This document shows positions 1-12,200 of a stretch of 64,000 nt of DNA, in pieces. Position numbers and translations under genes: made by a program. The notes beneath the pieces are model-generated. The model was not told the origin of the DNA, searched no databases, and saw only the letters and a list, made by a program, of their open reading frames with translations. The stretch comes from Branchiostoma lanceolatum (Eukaryota; Chordata; Leptocardii; Amphioxiformes; Branchiostomatidae): contig NC_089727.1 in NCBI RefSeq assembly GCF_035083965.1, forward strand, positions 5,461,501 to 5,525,500, written 5' to 3'. Within the stretch, counting starts at the first letter, position 1. Each line of letters opens with the position of its first letter.

Positions 1-291
1 CTTTGCGAATAAGATCTTTGTTATTGTCAATAACAGAATTTATTCAATACCATGTTGTTGTATATTCATTTTTGTAGATAAAATGGTTACTAGTGATGTC
101 ACTGTCTCACTGTACATATACGGTTCAGAGAGTATCAGTAATTTATGATACCACATCTAAAGTCAGGTCATGTTACAGTTGACGTCTAATGTCTAGATTA
201 TGCAAGGGATGTAATTGTTAGGGACTTCTAGACTAGTGCTTTTTGTATTATAGTCTTAAAACTTAGGCCTGCTTTCTCTTCCCCCAAACAG

Positions 292-711
292 GAAGTCTGC
301 CTTGATGGTTGCTCAGGAAAGTTGATCAATGCCAACCACAGAATCATACAGAAATTTGCCGAGATCGGACCTTATGCCAAACTACAGCAGGAACAGGAGA
401 GGGCAGCTGCACAGGCTGCAGCTGAAGCAGCAGCACAAGCAGCTCAAACAGGTGCAGCAGGTGCACCAGACATTCCTACACCAGCCGGTGTTCCAGGTCT
501 TCCACACCTAATGCCAGGTGTTGACTCACAGCTGCCAACAGGCGCAATGCCTGCACCAGACTCAGATGTGACTGCAACACAGATGTTAGGTGCAATCGCG
601 GCTCAACCTGCACCTGTATCACCTCTATCAGGTGCCGCTGCAGGAATGTCTGGAAATGCTGAACCACAGGGACTTGCAACAAATGTCACACAGCAACAAA
701 GTACAACATAG
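292..711 (+). CDS. TIMM10B: TIMM10B-like small Tim protein, last coding exon (5' part outside window)
   Basis: Small Tim proteins are intermembrane-space chaperones of the mitochondrial TIM22 import route; TIMM10B (Tim9b/Tim10b) joins the TIM22 complex. The exon opens after the acceptor ending at 291 in phase 0 and runs 139 codons to TAG 709-711. Its first residues hold the second CX3C motif (CLDGC) followed by SGKLINANHR, which matches the TIMM10B signature in which the second twin-cysteine motif is followed by AGKLIxxNHR. The first CX3C motif must lie in an upstream exon left of the window. After the conserved helix (to about residue 40 of this exon) comes a roughly 95-residue Ala/Gln/Pro/Thr-rich tail, much longer than the short tail of human TIMM10B. 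No frameshift or internal stop is seen. The family call is fairly secure; the exact paralogue is inferred. Confidence 0.8.
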   Translation, partial: EVCLDGCSGKLINANHRIIQKFAEIGPYAKLQQEQERAAAQAAAEAAAQAAQTGAAGAPDIPTPAGVPGLPHLMPGVDSQLPTGAMPAPDSDVTATQMLGAIAAQPAPVSPLSGAAAGMSGNAEPQGLATNVTQQQSTT

Positions 712-734
712 TTAAAGTAGTATTGCTGGATTTT

Positions 735-1035
735 ACATGTTAAACGTTTGGTCAATGAAATCAACTTGTTAAAACTGAGGACGGTTCAACTTGTCAGTGA
801 CGCCACGAGGAACTGGATCACAAGCAATGCTATACTTTTCACTCTTCAGTTAAGGTTGGATGTCTCTGATGATGGGTTATATGTGTCAAACTTTTAGTCA
901 ATGAAATCAACATGTTAAAACTGAAGACTTCAACCTGTTGTCATAGACTCCAGGACGAGCTGGATTTCAAGCAGCTGTTAATCTATGCTTTTCACTGTTC
1001 ACTTTAGGTTGACTGTCTCAATATTTCTGATGTTC
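735..1035 (+). repeat. Imperfect tandem duplication in the TIMM10B-like 3' UTR
   Basis: Two diverged copies of a unit of about 150 bp lie head to tail (about 735-880 and 881-1035). Shared landmarks in the same order are GTCAATGAAATCAAC, TGTTAAAACTGA, GGAxxxAGCTGGAT/GGAACTGGAT and TTTTCACT..TTCA..TTAGGTT. The unit is non-coding and sits entirely downstream of the stop codon. Confidence 0.6.
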
Positions 1036-1106
1036 AGTGTAATATTTAAGAGTTTAGACCATCTATATATGTATAGATGAGGTCTTGTATGTTGGCAATA
1101 GAAAGT

Positions 1107-1147
1107 TTGTGATATCAAGGAGGTTATATAACCTCTTTGGTGATATG
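1107..1147. repeat. Short perfect hairpin near the TIMM10B-like transcript end
   Basis: Self-complementary stretch centred on TATATA: the left side ATATCAAGGAGGTTATA pairs with TATAACCTCTTTGGTGATAT, with one wobble or mismatch. It lies about 50 bases before an AATAAA at 1200-1205, so it would be in the 3' UTR if that signal is used. Confidence 0.5.
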
Positions 1148-1199
1148 CAGTTAATATGTTTATACATGTACTAACACATACCTGTATACATTCCTGTTG

Positions 1200-1205
1200 A
1201 ATAAA
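1200..1205 (+). terminator. Candidate poly(A) signal of the TIMM10B-like gene
   Basis: First AATAAA downstream of the stop codon at 711, giving a 3' UTR of about 500 bases. No transcript evidence is available. Confidence 0.4.
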
Positions 1206-3224
1206 TTGCTATCATCAGACAATATAGATCATATATTTGTTTGTAATCAAAGTTGTCTACCCCATCAAGAGGATGTAAAAGGGGTTTTGAATGCTTTTTT
1301 TGTAGAAGTTGCCTTGTAGTCAGATCTACAGATGCAGTTAGTCTATGCATTAGCAATCCCTCTTCTAAATCACAAGGTCGGGTGGGGGTATTCTTTAAGC
1401 AGAGGTTTTGATAAGGGGGCTGCAAGTAGTGGCCGCAATTTTAAACGCTGCTCTAGGTGTGGGTTGGGAGAAGGTGGATGATGGAATCCCAGGTTGGTCA
1501 TTGGAGTTGACTTTTACGATTTTCAAGATGTCAGCCCTGAGACCAGACTGTAAGGTTTGTGCTGCTCACACCAAGAAGGACATTACTCTTTTCAAAAAGT
1601 GTGATGGGTTGACCTTAGAAGAATTCTTATTTGCATAGTTGTTAGACTTATTTTTTTTTACCAAGCTGTGCGACTACCAATGTTTATTCACTAAAAGAGG
1701 AACACGACATGGTCCTCCACAGTACACACATTTTCTATTTCAAGTGGAACTTTTAAGACTGAGCATAAAGTCGCGCGGGAGGTAAATCTCAAGAAACATT
1801 TTACAGATCATTGCCACCCAGCGATCCTAACGCGAACTACAGGAGTTTGCGTGACTATTTGGTACATATGCTTGCTGTACAGGAAATGCATTGTCAGTCG
1901 AGACTGAGAACCCCTTTGACGAAGATTATAAGATTAATCAAAAGATCAAGTCTCTTTGAAGGAGCTCATTGTCCCTGCAGCTGTATCTTGAAAACAGTCT
2001 CTATTTATAGGAAGTGCCATTGCTGGCTCTGGTGAACACGCCACCTGTTTATGTTCCGTAGCAACGGGGACGTTTGCCTTCTTCTGACTTGTCAATACCC
2101 TGTCTAGACATCTCAATGGAACGCTGGTCTAAAGCAGCATTCTACCCTACCCGAGGCACCTGTCGAGTTCTGGAAAGTCAGGACGATAATAACCAACACA
2201 GAGCAGGTCTTAGAAGGACTTCAAGAAGCCGGTTATGTACTAGTATTCGGATAAAGCTACTAATGTGGGTAAAGCGGCCTTTATCAACGGGCAGTGGAAC
2301 CGCCCAAAGGGCGTTTCTCAAAGTTTGAAGTAATACATCAGGCACAATAGTTGTGGAGGTGACTGCAATACGCGAACAATCAGAACGTATACAAATATAT
2401 AGCCTCTACAGCAGACCCTCTGGCCGAAATCGTAACGTTGTCGTTTTCTGCCAAACTGCGCATTGTTGTCTGATTACTACTGTTTTTGGTGGGTTTTGCA
2501 AGCTTGGGTTCTATAACGTAAGTCGATCGTCAGAGATGGATGCAGCGACGTATGACCGGGTTCGCCCCCAAGGCCTTGAACATCCTTAAACACCAAGTTA
2601 TTGTAAACAATCTAAGACCCGCTCTTACAAACCAGGCGATCCGTGAAACCGTTCATATGCCGCACCCCAGGCGAAGTAAATCCTATCCGGACCGGGCCAC
2701 ATTAACCGCCATCGACAACAGAAAGCCACAGAGAACATTTATACAATAATTCACGGTATAATGTTCTTATCACCGCCGCGAGACCGAAGCACCTTTGTTC
2801 ACCTTTGGATGTGCGAATGACCGGGAGTGAATGCGGTGGTTTACACTTACTGCCATCTTTTAAGCCGCGGGTATACAGTATCCGATTTACAGGTGGTCAG
2901 GCGAGACGGGTAACTATATCCAGTGTTGCCGGTGTGTTATTATACTGCGAGTGACACGCTCATAGCGACCCCAGAGCTGATATACTGCTTTACCAAACCA
3001 GATAAGGGCAGGTGGCGCATTTTTTTGCCGGAGGGGATCCCGCCTTTTTGTTCTAAGTGTCCTCCCCGCAGAGAATTCGTCGGCAGGTACGTGATAAGAA
3101 GGGTGTACGCAAACCGGTGTTTGACTGATATCGATGTTGGGGTCAGGAGAGGTGGTAGTCAGGACGGGAGTAAACAATCTCTGAGACTTCTTAACGACAT
3201 GACGGTGAACTGAAAGTTGTCTGC
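1206..3224. other. Intergenic stretch with decayed coding-like fragments; CNBD2 5' flank
   Basis: No intact gene is supported. Several short open frames between about 1670 and 2750 read like protein in shifting frames. One from about 2139 has a 36-codon run ending in GYVLVFG before a stop. Another from about 2560 to 2749 reads FAPKALNILKHQVIV onward. Stops and frame changes interrupt them, as expected for an old pseudogene or transposon fragment. I could not assign a family. The last few hundred bases presumably hold the CNBD2 promoter and 5' UTR, but no TATA box stands out. Confidence 0.4.
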
Positions 3225-6200
3225 ATGGCGGAGGATAAGGACAATCCCCACAAGGCCAGCGGGCTGGACCCGGGCGAAGACATAGGTGTTGGCCCTGAGA
3301 CGGGCGGGGAGACTAGCGTAGGCGACCGACAAACTGTTGACGATCTTCCCGTGGGAGAAGAGAACGGAACTGGAGCCATAACAACACCACCGGTCCAGGT
3401 CACGACCGACAGAGGGATTAGCCCTCCTACATTCACTGTGACAGAGGACGTGAACGGTTTAGTCGATACCGGTGTGGGTGAGGATGAGTTCGGGGCGGGG
3501 AACGGTGAGTTTCCCGAAGTCAGCCAGGGGTTGTCTCGGAAGGTGTCGTCGGCGGGGTCGGCCTCGTCCTCGGGGTCGTCTTCGGGGTCGTCTCGCCCCG
3601 AGTCCCCAGTAGACCTGAGCCACCTGTGGGTGCCGGACCCTGCCGAGCTGGCCGAGAGGGAGGCGAACGGCAGGAACGTGGCGGGCTGGGACACCAAGAA
3701 GAGGGTGGAGGCGCGTAAGAAGCTGATGTCGATCCGGCCGCCTCAGGAAGAGGACGCCATGGACTCCATAAGGAAGAGACTTGTAGAGGTGAACGGCATG
3801 GTCAGCGGTCGTGGCTTTGTCTTACACACGCTGGACAAGATGGGGGACTCCAAGAGAGCCCTAGTACACGTGAGTACACGTCAGCTTTCCCTCCCACTTT
3901 TCATTTGTGCTATTCAATGGAAAATAATAGCATTAACATAAGAAGCTCCGGCCCATGTGAAAAGCATCGAGTTAGAATGTTGACTTGAGTATACGGATAT
4001 TACAGTTATCATCTGCATATTAACCTAGATATCATTAAGTCTACTTTTGTGTTTTAACTTACGTTATACGTTTGTATCATCAGCACGCCGACGTGTTGCC
4101 TGCCATCTTTCTCGAGGGAAGAAAGTCATATCGTATGTTTGAACTAGTCAGAGATTTTCATTTCCTACGATGTAATATTGGAGCATTTCTCGTCAACCCC
4201 CTTATATCATAAACCGTACAAATGTAGAATCTTAACGCCACTCGTCATGGTGTAGCTTCATTCTAGTTCCCTTCATTCAGACAAAATTTATAATGTAGGG
4301 CGTTTCTTTCTTTGTCTGTTTGACAGGATGCACGCCTCTTTATATCTTATCACTCATCGTTGGCCATTGATAACATCTTCAAATGCGCTTGTGTTCTTTC
4401 TCTGAAGACTAGACGGACTTATTGAATCATTTGTTTACACCATCACAGGTGGAACATTAAACTTGCCCTGCCCCAAAGCTAAATCTGTCATAATGTTGGT
4501 CAAGAGGATACAGAATGTATAGAATGATTGTTGGTGCTGCTTGTTACGGGGCGAAACTACTAGTAACGTTAACATCACGGGCTTTCAAAAGTGGTTTGAA
4601 AAGTGTTTTAAAATGCTTCTGACAAGAAACACCTTATTGACGACAATAGTATTAAGCTTCCTATAAAACTAGATCTCTCCTATTGTCGGTCAAAAGAATA
4701 CAAACTACATAGCATGCTGTGTTGAACAATATGACTAGTTACGTTAGCATACAATTAAAACGTGACTTAGTAGTATTTTCGACACTGATATTCTTACAAA
4801 AATCCTTTTTATTTGCGATATAACGATAATGATGTTAAACGGTTCGTGCTTCGGCTCTGTCCTGCCGTTATCTGTTCAAAGCTTCTTTGTTACTGGTAGA
4901 AAACTACCCGTGTGTAGATATATATTGTTACATTTGAGCAAACATAGCTGTCACACCTATGTATCCATTCCCTAACTGTTTCAACGGTTCACGTCAAAGC
5001 GATAGATTAGATTGAAACTCTAACCGACCAGGCAGGCGAGGAATGAACCCAACGTTCGTTACCCGCACCCTGAAATAACAGATCCGTTTTGTGTACGTTT
5101 AACAACAAAAATATTGTTCAAGCCTACCAGCAGGACTCCTAGATTCAATGCCAAGGCCCTCTCTCTTGTTGAAAGTTAAACAGTAATATCTCTACCGTCT
5201 GTTGTCTGGTAGCTGACTGAGTTCTGGCGAGCATTGTTTTGCTGCGCCGTAAAGCAAATAGATACTCGGAATACATATTTTGAAGATATGCTCCCCCAAA
5301 GGTCTGTATCTATCTTTCAAAGGTTTAAACTAAATTATGGAGCAACAGAAGGTTATAAATGAATGTAGATCCATCACAAATCTTCTCAATGGTCTCCTGA
5401 CACACCCAGACACACAAGACGTCTTTGCTTTAGATTAGCTGTCTTTGAAGTCAGTAGGTACCGGTGAAACACCGAAGCAGTATCAATGTTACCAGTTATT
5501 TGTGTTGATTGGGGGAGATGTAGTGTATCTAGAGCGTGTACCTGACAGCAATTCTGGACTAAAACGCTTTAACGCAAGCAAGGGATCTCTATTCAAAGTT
5601 TTTCTCATTTCTTTGTTTGATGAATTTTTACTTTTTCATCATCAGAATTCTTATAGAGATGTTTCTCCAACTCTCTCTTCATCTCTTTCTTTTTAAAAGA
5701 CCTTTCATGATAGCGATTTGTCTTCTTAGAGAAACAAGCATAACAAGCAAAGAAATAACAAAATAGGACAACATTTGAGACTATATCATATATGGGCAAG
5801 ATTCAAGATAGCCGCCTTCAGTTGCTTCTTGTTTTGTCAACTTCGTCCTTTGATTGTTGAATGAGCTGATAAGTTTGAACTTTTTCCGCAGAAATTAGAA
5901 GACCTTCACCCGAGGGACTTCAAGAAAATGTACACAAGTCACCTGAAGGTAAGTCCAGATCATAAGTTAACCTCTAGAGCCTGAGTCACGTGAAGGTTGA
6001 GGTTATTAGTACTACATATATTTACCCCAGTACAGTACCTGTTTGATCTGATACACGTAACAGATCTCCCCTTCTGACACCTCCATGTAAGATTATATTT
6101 TCCACCAGGTAGTACAAAACTTTACTGTTTGCTTTGAGACGTACGCTGGCTCGATGACTGAAGAACTATGTCGTGTAACGTTACATAGACTTTTTGTACC

Positions 6201-9200
6201 CGCCTGGTACAGAACTATTAAGTGCTGTTACAAGCCTTAAAGTGCGACTATCTGTTTACCGAAACACAGTCGTACTGTCGAGACTGAAGTAGTGGTCTCA
6301 AGTGTGTAAAATGTTGTACGTTTGTTTCGTGTTATTTTTTGTTATCCAACCTACCAATTTTCAATTTTCCTTGATTCAAAACAAAATTTTGCCTCTGTCC
6401 AAATTTTTGCCAAGTACAACAACGTCCTAACCTTTGCTCGACGTAAAGAGAACAGTTTGGTTTCCACGGCAACGGTCTTGTTGTTGTAGTGTTTTGTTTT
6501 ATGTATAAACACGACCTACATTCTCAGGTGATGATCCTAGCGGATGGATTACTTGGCTAGACACTATCTTATCACAATGCATCTCACGGTAGTTTTGAAT
6601 CTATCCGCCGGACAAAACAGATGTACCGACTACGTGTACATGTACTTAAATCCTGTCCATTAGGCCAAAGACTGCACCCCACTAGTGGCCCAAAGCTCTC
6701 TTTCCACTAGACGGTGATCCATGAGCAACCGTACAGCGACTAAACTTTGCGTGACCATTGGTTTTATTATTCAAATATGATGCAAGATGTAAAAGTATTA
6801 TGCAAAAGATAAAAAGCACACAAAAAACGTAGAATCTTCGTTCTTTATCTACGAAATTCGCTGAGAGCTAGATTTGACAGGTCACTCAGCGGTCGCAGCC
6901 TCCAGTAGAAAGTGTGTGCTTGATACAAAATCGCAGTGTTTCGTTTCTCGTCAGTGGCAGCAAGCCTTCATTCTAATGATGGTACACGTTGTCCAACTCA
7001 CACACGTTTGATATGGAGCATCTACTATAGTTATATTTATGATACACATGGTAAATATGTGTACTATGACTTTTCACTTACGATATTAGAATAATTAAAA
7101 CCGTAACTTCCGTTAACATTCAGCATTTTTTAATGCCAGATTGTACTACATTTTAGAATCCAATGCAAAGTTAACTTTCCGTTAAATCTAGTCCATCGTC
7201 TCATCGCCTTCCAACCAATTAAACCCCACCCGTTATCGCTAAACAGGCAGAACCATAGTTCTTGTGTATTGTGGTTAAGTAACACCTTTTCTCCAACGTT
7301 CCTTTGTGTGCAGGGCTTGGCGAGGTTCCGACACGCTGTGGAGATCCTCATGATTCTGGTCAACTGTAGCCGCTTCAGGAGGAGGTCAGTCATCGCTTCT
7401 CACAGCAGCAAATAATTCATATATTTTTATCATTAGATTTTCATCATATGTACATAAATATAACATACGTAACAATAGACATTGGGGGTGGTGGAGTCAT
7501 GTTATACAACGTATATCCTAAGTGTCAAAATAAAGAAAAAAAGATTCCGCCCGATGCTCGTCTTTGTGAACTAAGTGAGGAAAACGTTTTCAATGGCAAT
7601 GAGGTGGCAGATTCAACATACAAAACTTATATCCTATGTCCTAAGCAAAAAAAAGATACAGCCCGATAGATTTTGATTTACTCGTCTTCGTGAACTAAAG
7701 GAGGGAATAGTTTGAAGTGGAAAAATAAAAGCTCATCTATCGACAGATACCACCCTACAAAGTGCAGTGATTACGTAGAGCGTTCGCGCTTATCATCAGC
7801 TATGTTTTCTTTCTCATTAATGCTAAGATTGACCCAAGGTAATATTACTTCCACTTGTTTATTTTTCTTAAGAAAATTCTACCAGCGCGTTTGTCGTCTT
7901 GGAGATAACAGAAGACGTGGGGCGAACCAGCTAGACTCTAAGTCAATTAAGACACTTGTATAGATCTTAGACGATTTTTCGACGACTGAATACAAAGAAG
8001 AGCCAAGAAGTTAATCGAGACGGGCTTTTCCCTAATCCCCCTTTTTTTATCGTCTCATCTACCCTAAAGCAAAGTGGGTGGTTGGCTCTATGTTCTACCC
8101 AAAATGATTGTGGCGTTTGGCGCTTTTAAGATTATCTATATGTATATTTTGACTGTATCAATGTGTCAATGTGGTACGCTTCACTTCACTTGAATGTAAA
8201 ACAAACATGATTAGATACTTTCGAGAAATGGCAACCAAAACACTAGTATCGACGGGGGGCCTTTATGCATTAGACATCCTGAATGGGGAACTAAATCCCA
8301 CACAAATACATGTCAGAAGGGTTAATTCTGCTAGACGTTCATAACAAGTGTTAATTGACCGGGATAATCCTGGCGGAGTCTTATCTAAAGACTGAATTCA
8401 TCTTTAGTTGAGCCGCAGTAGTCTCTACCAGACTAACTACGCCGGCTATAGGGAGAATATTTGCCGGTAGACTTTGGCCATGGAGGGTTACATTCGCAGG
8501 CCTAGTTGCAATATTTGACCCTCTCTCCGTAGCCGATTCCCTTCATACAACTGACTCTATTCGGCCTATTTCTACTATTTTCCCAGCGGAGGCTGGTAGA
8601 GCCTAGAGCCGCAGGCTGTAAAAGATCTCGTAACGATGCGCGCAAGAGATTTGATCAGCTGGACAGCGTCTGGGACCTGAAATTACTGCCTTACGTTATG
8701 TCCCCGTATGTTTAAAACGCTAATGTCGCTTATTTACCAATAATGTACCTTGTTTTAACCACAGGTATCAAATAGACAAAGGTACTGACCCCGGAATGCC
8801 CCAGGCCACGTCCGAAGACACATCATCAACATCATCATCACCGTTCACATCTAAGAACTATTCCAACAAAAGCAGCGTACGTAGACATCTATTGTAGAGA
8901 CGTAGTATATAATACCGTACAATAAACTGACATTACGACATACTAGTACATGGTCATACATATATACTGTACAACAGACTGACATTACGACATACACCAT
9001 ACATGTAAATACCCGACAGTGTACACAATACAAAAGTTATGCAACTGTATAAGTTGTGTAAACGGTCAGTGAAAGCTACATGAAACGTTTGGCTGTTTAC
9101 AAAACTGGCTATCTAACCGAATCAGCACTTGATGCAGATGCTTCTGTTGCATTTCTAAACTATCAGCTACAGTGATATTTCAGTCCGATGACGATTAAGC

Positions 9201-12200
9201 CATAGAAACTCGGATGGAAAAACTTAACAATCTTCTCTTCCCCTTCTCAGATCGGCTGGGAGTTGGAAATGCACCTCACCACCCCGCCTGAGATACGCAG
9301 CCAGGACCAGATCAAAAAGGTGGATTCTTGTTCAGCGATTCTTTTGTGACGACAATCAAAATAAGAAACTTTGAAGGCATAGGACTGATGGACAGTGTGT
9401 TTAGTTAAGAAAAGGAGCCTGTTTGCTCCTAGATGGTCTGCTTGCACGCATATGATGTATTCAATTACTAAGGTAACAATTTAGATAGATTAGCAAGGTA
9501 GACTTGCTGAGTCTAATTCTAGCCCCATTTTGATGAAATTGCGTAATTTGAGTAATTCCGTCAGGTTGATGTAATTGCTCTGTGCATTGTCATTCATCTC
9601 ATTCATCAGTCTCAGACTAGGCGTAATAATTGCCCTTTAATCGTTGTTTTGTTCATCACAGATCATCAGATACCTGAAGTCCACCAAACCTTTTTCCGTC
9701 TTCCCAACCGACATGGAGAATGAGGTGGCCAGATGTGTCGCCTATGAAAGGTGCGATAGTCAAAGATGTGTCGATTCTGCTGTAGTCAAACATTGTTTAA
9801 TGCGATGTCATGATGTGAACAGAAATATGATAGTGCAAAAATGTAAAAACTTGTTGGAAGCTTAAGCGTGTACATACAGCTATAGCTCAAATTCACCTGT
9901 AAAACATATTAGAGCTGTGCAGAAGATTTGCTTGCCTGTTCACGAGGATCATGAATTCACACATATTTCTCATGGTACAATGGCAAATGTTGACTTATTT
10001 GAAGACTTCTTTTCTAACCCGCTGCAGGTACGACAACGGTCGAGTGATCGCCTTCCAGCAGAGGAAACCTGAGCGCTTCTACTACGTCTTAACCGGCAGA
10101 AGTAAGTAACTAAATCTGTACACGAAACAAAAGGGAAAACGACAAATGGCGGTCTTCTAATGACAATTTTACTCCTAGCGTGCATGAAGTAAATCTTCAT
10201 GTTTTAGCTTGGAACGTTTAGCTGGTTGTGCACTTGAAAATCCACCTTTTTAAAAAATTTTTTTAAAATTTAAAAAAAATCTTTATTCACAATATATATC
10301 AATGTTACAGAAAGGTATGTTGGTATCTTACAAGCATAATTACACTTGTAACCATGTTTGTACCAAAGGCTATATGTGTTACTGTACATATACTGGCAGG
10401 ATGGTTTAAGATTAAACCACATATCAAAAGATTAAACCACATATAAAAATCCAACTTATTGTGTCTCTCCTCCCTCGCCCAGTCAATCTCGTGCGTCTGT
10501 ACCAGTTCTCGTCATCAAGCGATGTCGCCAAGGCCATGGGTTTCCTTGCCAAGGGCAAAAACTCAAGTGTAAGTTCATCTTCCTTCACGAAATGTTTCAT
10601 TCAAGGATAGCCGCATGGTGTACAATAGTCACTTCTAATGAATTTACATTTTGGTATCACAATGACGCCAACCCTCCTATAGGATATGTATGTGTGGGTA
10701 ACGAAACCATCTGATGGTAAAATGACACAACTGCTGCCTTCATGATACTGATTATGATTGTTTCATTACGTGACGATTGCTTTCCTTTGCCCTGTAGTGT
10801 GAAGAGATGGAGACCCAGTGCCCTGGGGAGTACACCATGGTGTGTAAGGGACAGGTGGAGGTGCTGCTGATAGAACGGGAGGTAAGAAATAAATCGTGCA
10901 ACGTCTCGCACTATTCTAACTCTAACGTTCAATGGGTGATATCGGTATAAATTGTTTTGCCTGCTCCCTTCCCCTACACCCTAATCGCACACCCTTCCAT
11001 GTGTAATGATCTACTTGATTTCAGTTACAATGAAAAGTGTATGCTATCTACTCACGTCTATGTAATTTTTCTCAATTGCAGTATTACTTTTACCTACAAA
11101 ACGTCCAGTCCGAGCCACCCATAGATTTCCTCAGGTAATCTTTCATGATTTTACTTGTTGGTGAGTTGTAGCCGCCAGGCGACAGCACGTACGCACGTAA
11201 CGTTATATAGAATATGTATTGGGTACAAAGGTGATTGTGCTTGTGCAATAGATCACGAGTTACAATACTTTGTCGAACTTTGTGTTACTCCACACTACAA
11301 ATCCTTGTTCTTTATGTACTTTACTATACAAAATTCACTTGTGTTTTTTCCCAATACAGGAGCTTGAATCTGTTCCGAGACTTCCCCTGCGAACTGTTCC
11401 TAGATAACAAGGAAGCGGTGATACAGAGATATTATGGGTAAAGCATCTTTATTCAAAACCGATTTTTATCCAGAATGTTCATATAAAGTCAATTTTTGGC
11501 TTCCTAGAGTACAAGTACAATGAGGTAAATTGTACCCTTTGTTACAGGAGGGACAAGTTGATCCTTAAGGAGGACGCAGAGACAAAATGGATGTACATCG
11601 TCAAATCGGTAAGTTACCGTATAAAGATCATACTACGAAGGCCTTTTCCTATCTAGAAGGCCATCCGTGCTCACTTTGATTTTTGCCAAGCTGATAGGCG
11701 CTCGCGTTAAGTTTGTCTAATATCTAATATCCATGTATGTGTAAAGATAACATGATTTATGGATTCATAAGGTTTACATATTTTTAGATTCATTAGGACT
11801 TCAATCATGAAATTTGTATCTTTGATATACTTTATCTGACTCGTATCTTTTCTCTCATGATCTCAATGAAAAGGCTCAAACTAACAAATTTCTATGATCA
11901 GACACAGTATCTCTTTTAACTATAAATATACCAACCATCAAAGTGTTATACAGATTCGCACGTGGAATGAAGTGTAGCGAATCTTATCATGGGACATTCA
12001 TCGAATATGGAAATCCACCAAAATTGAACTTTCCTTATGTGCGTACAGGGGAAGTGCAAGCTGGTCCGGCGGCAGAACGTGGAAAGCGCCAACAACTCCC
12101 ACCTGTTCCGCGGGAAACGGCCTGAGGACGTGGCGTGCGGCAGGCCCTTCAGCCACGCGGACAGTAAGAGAACTGCAGCGCTTGTCCACTTAATCTTCTG

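Noticed and set aside
3191-3697. 168-codon minus-strand frame
   Set aside because: Antisense shadow of the GC-rich, Ser/Gly/Pro-coding first exon of the CNBD2-like gene.
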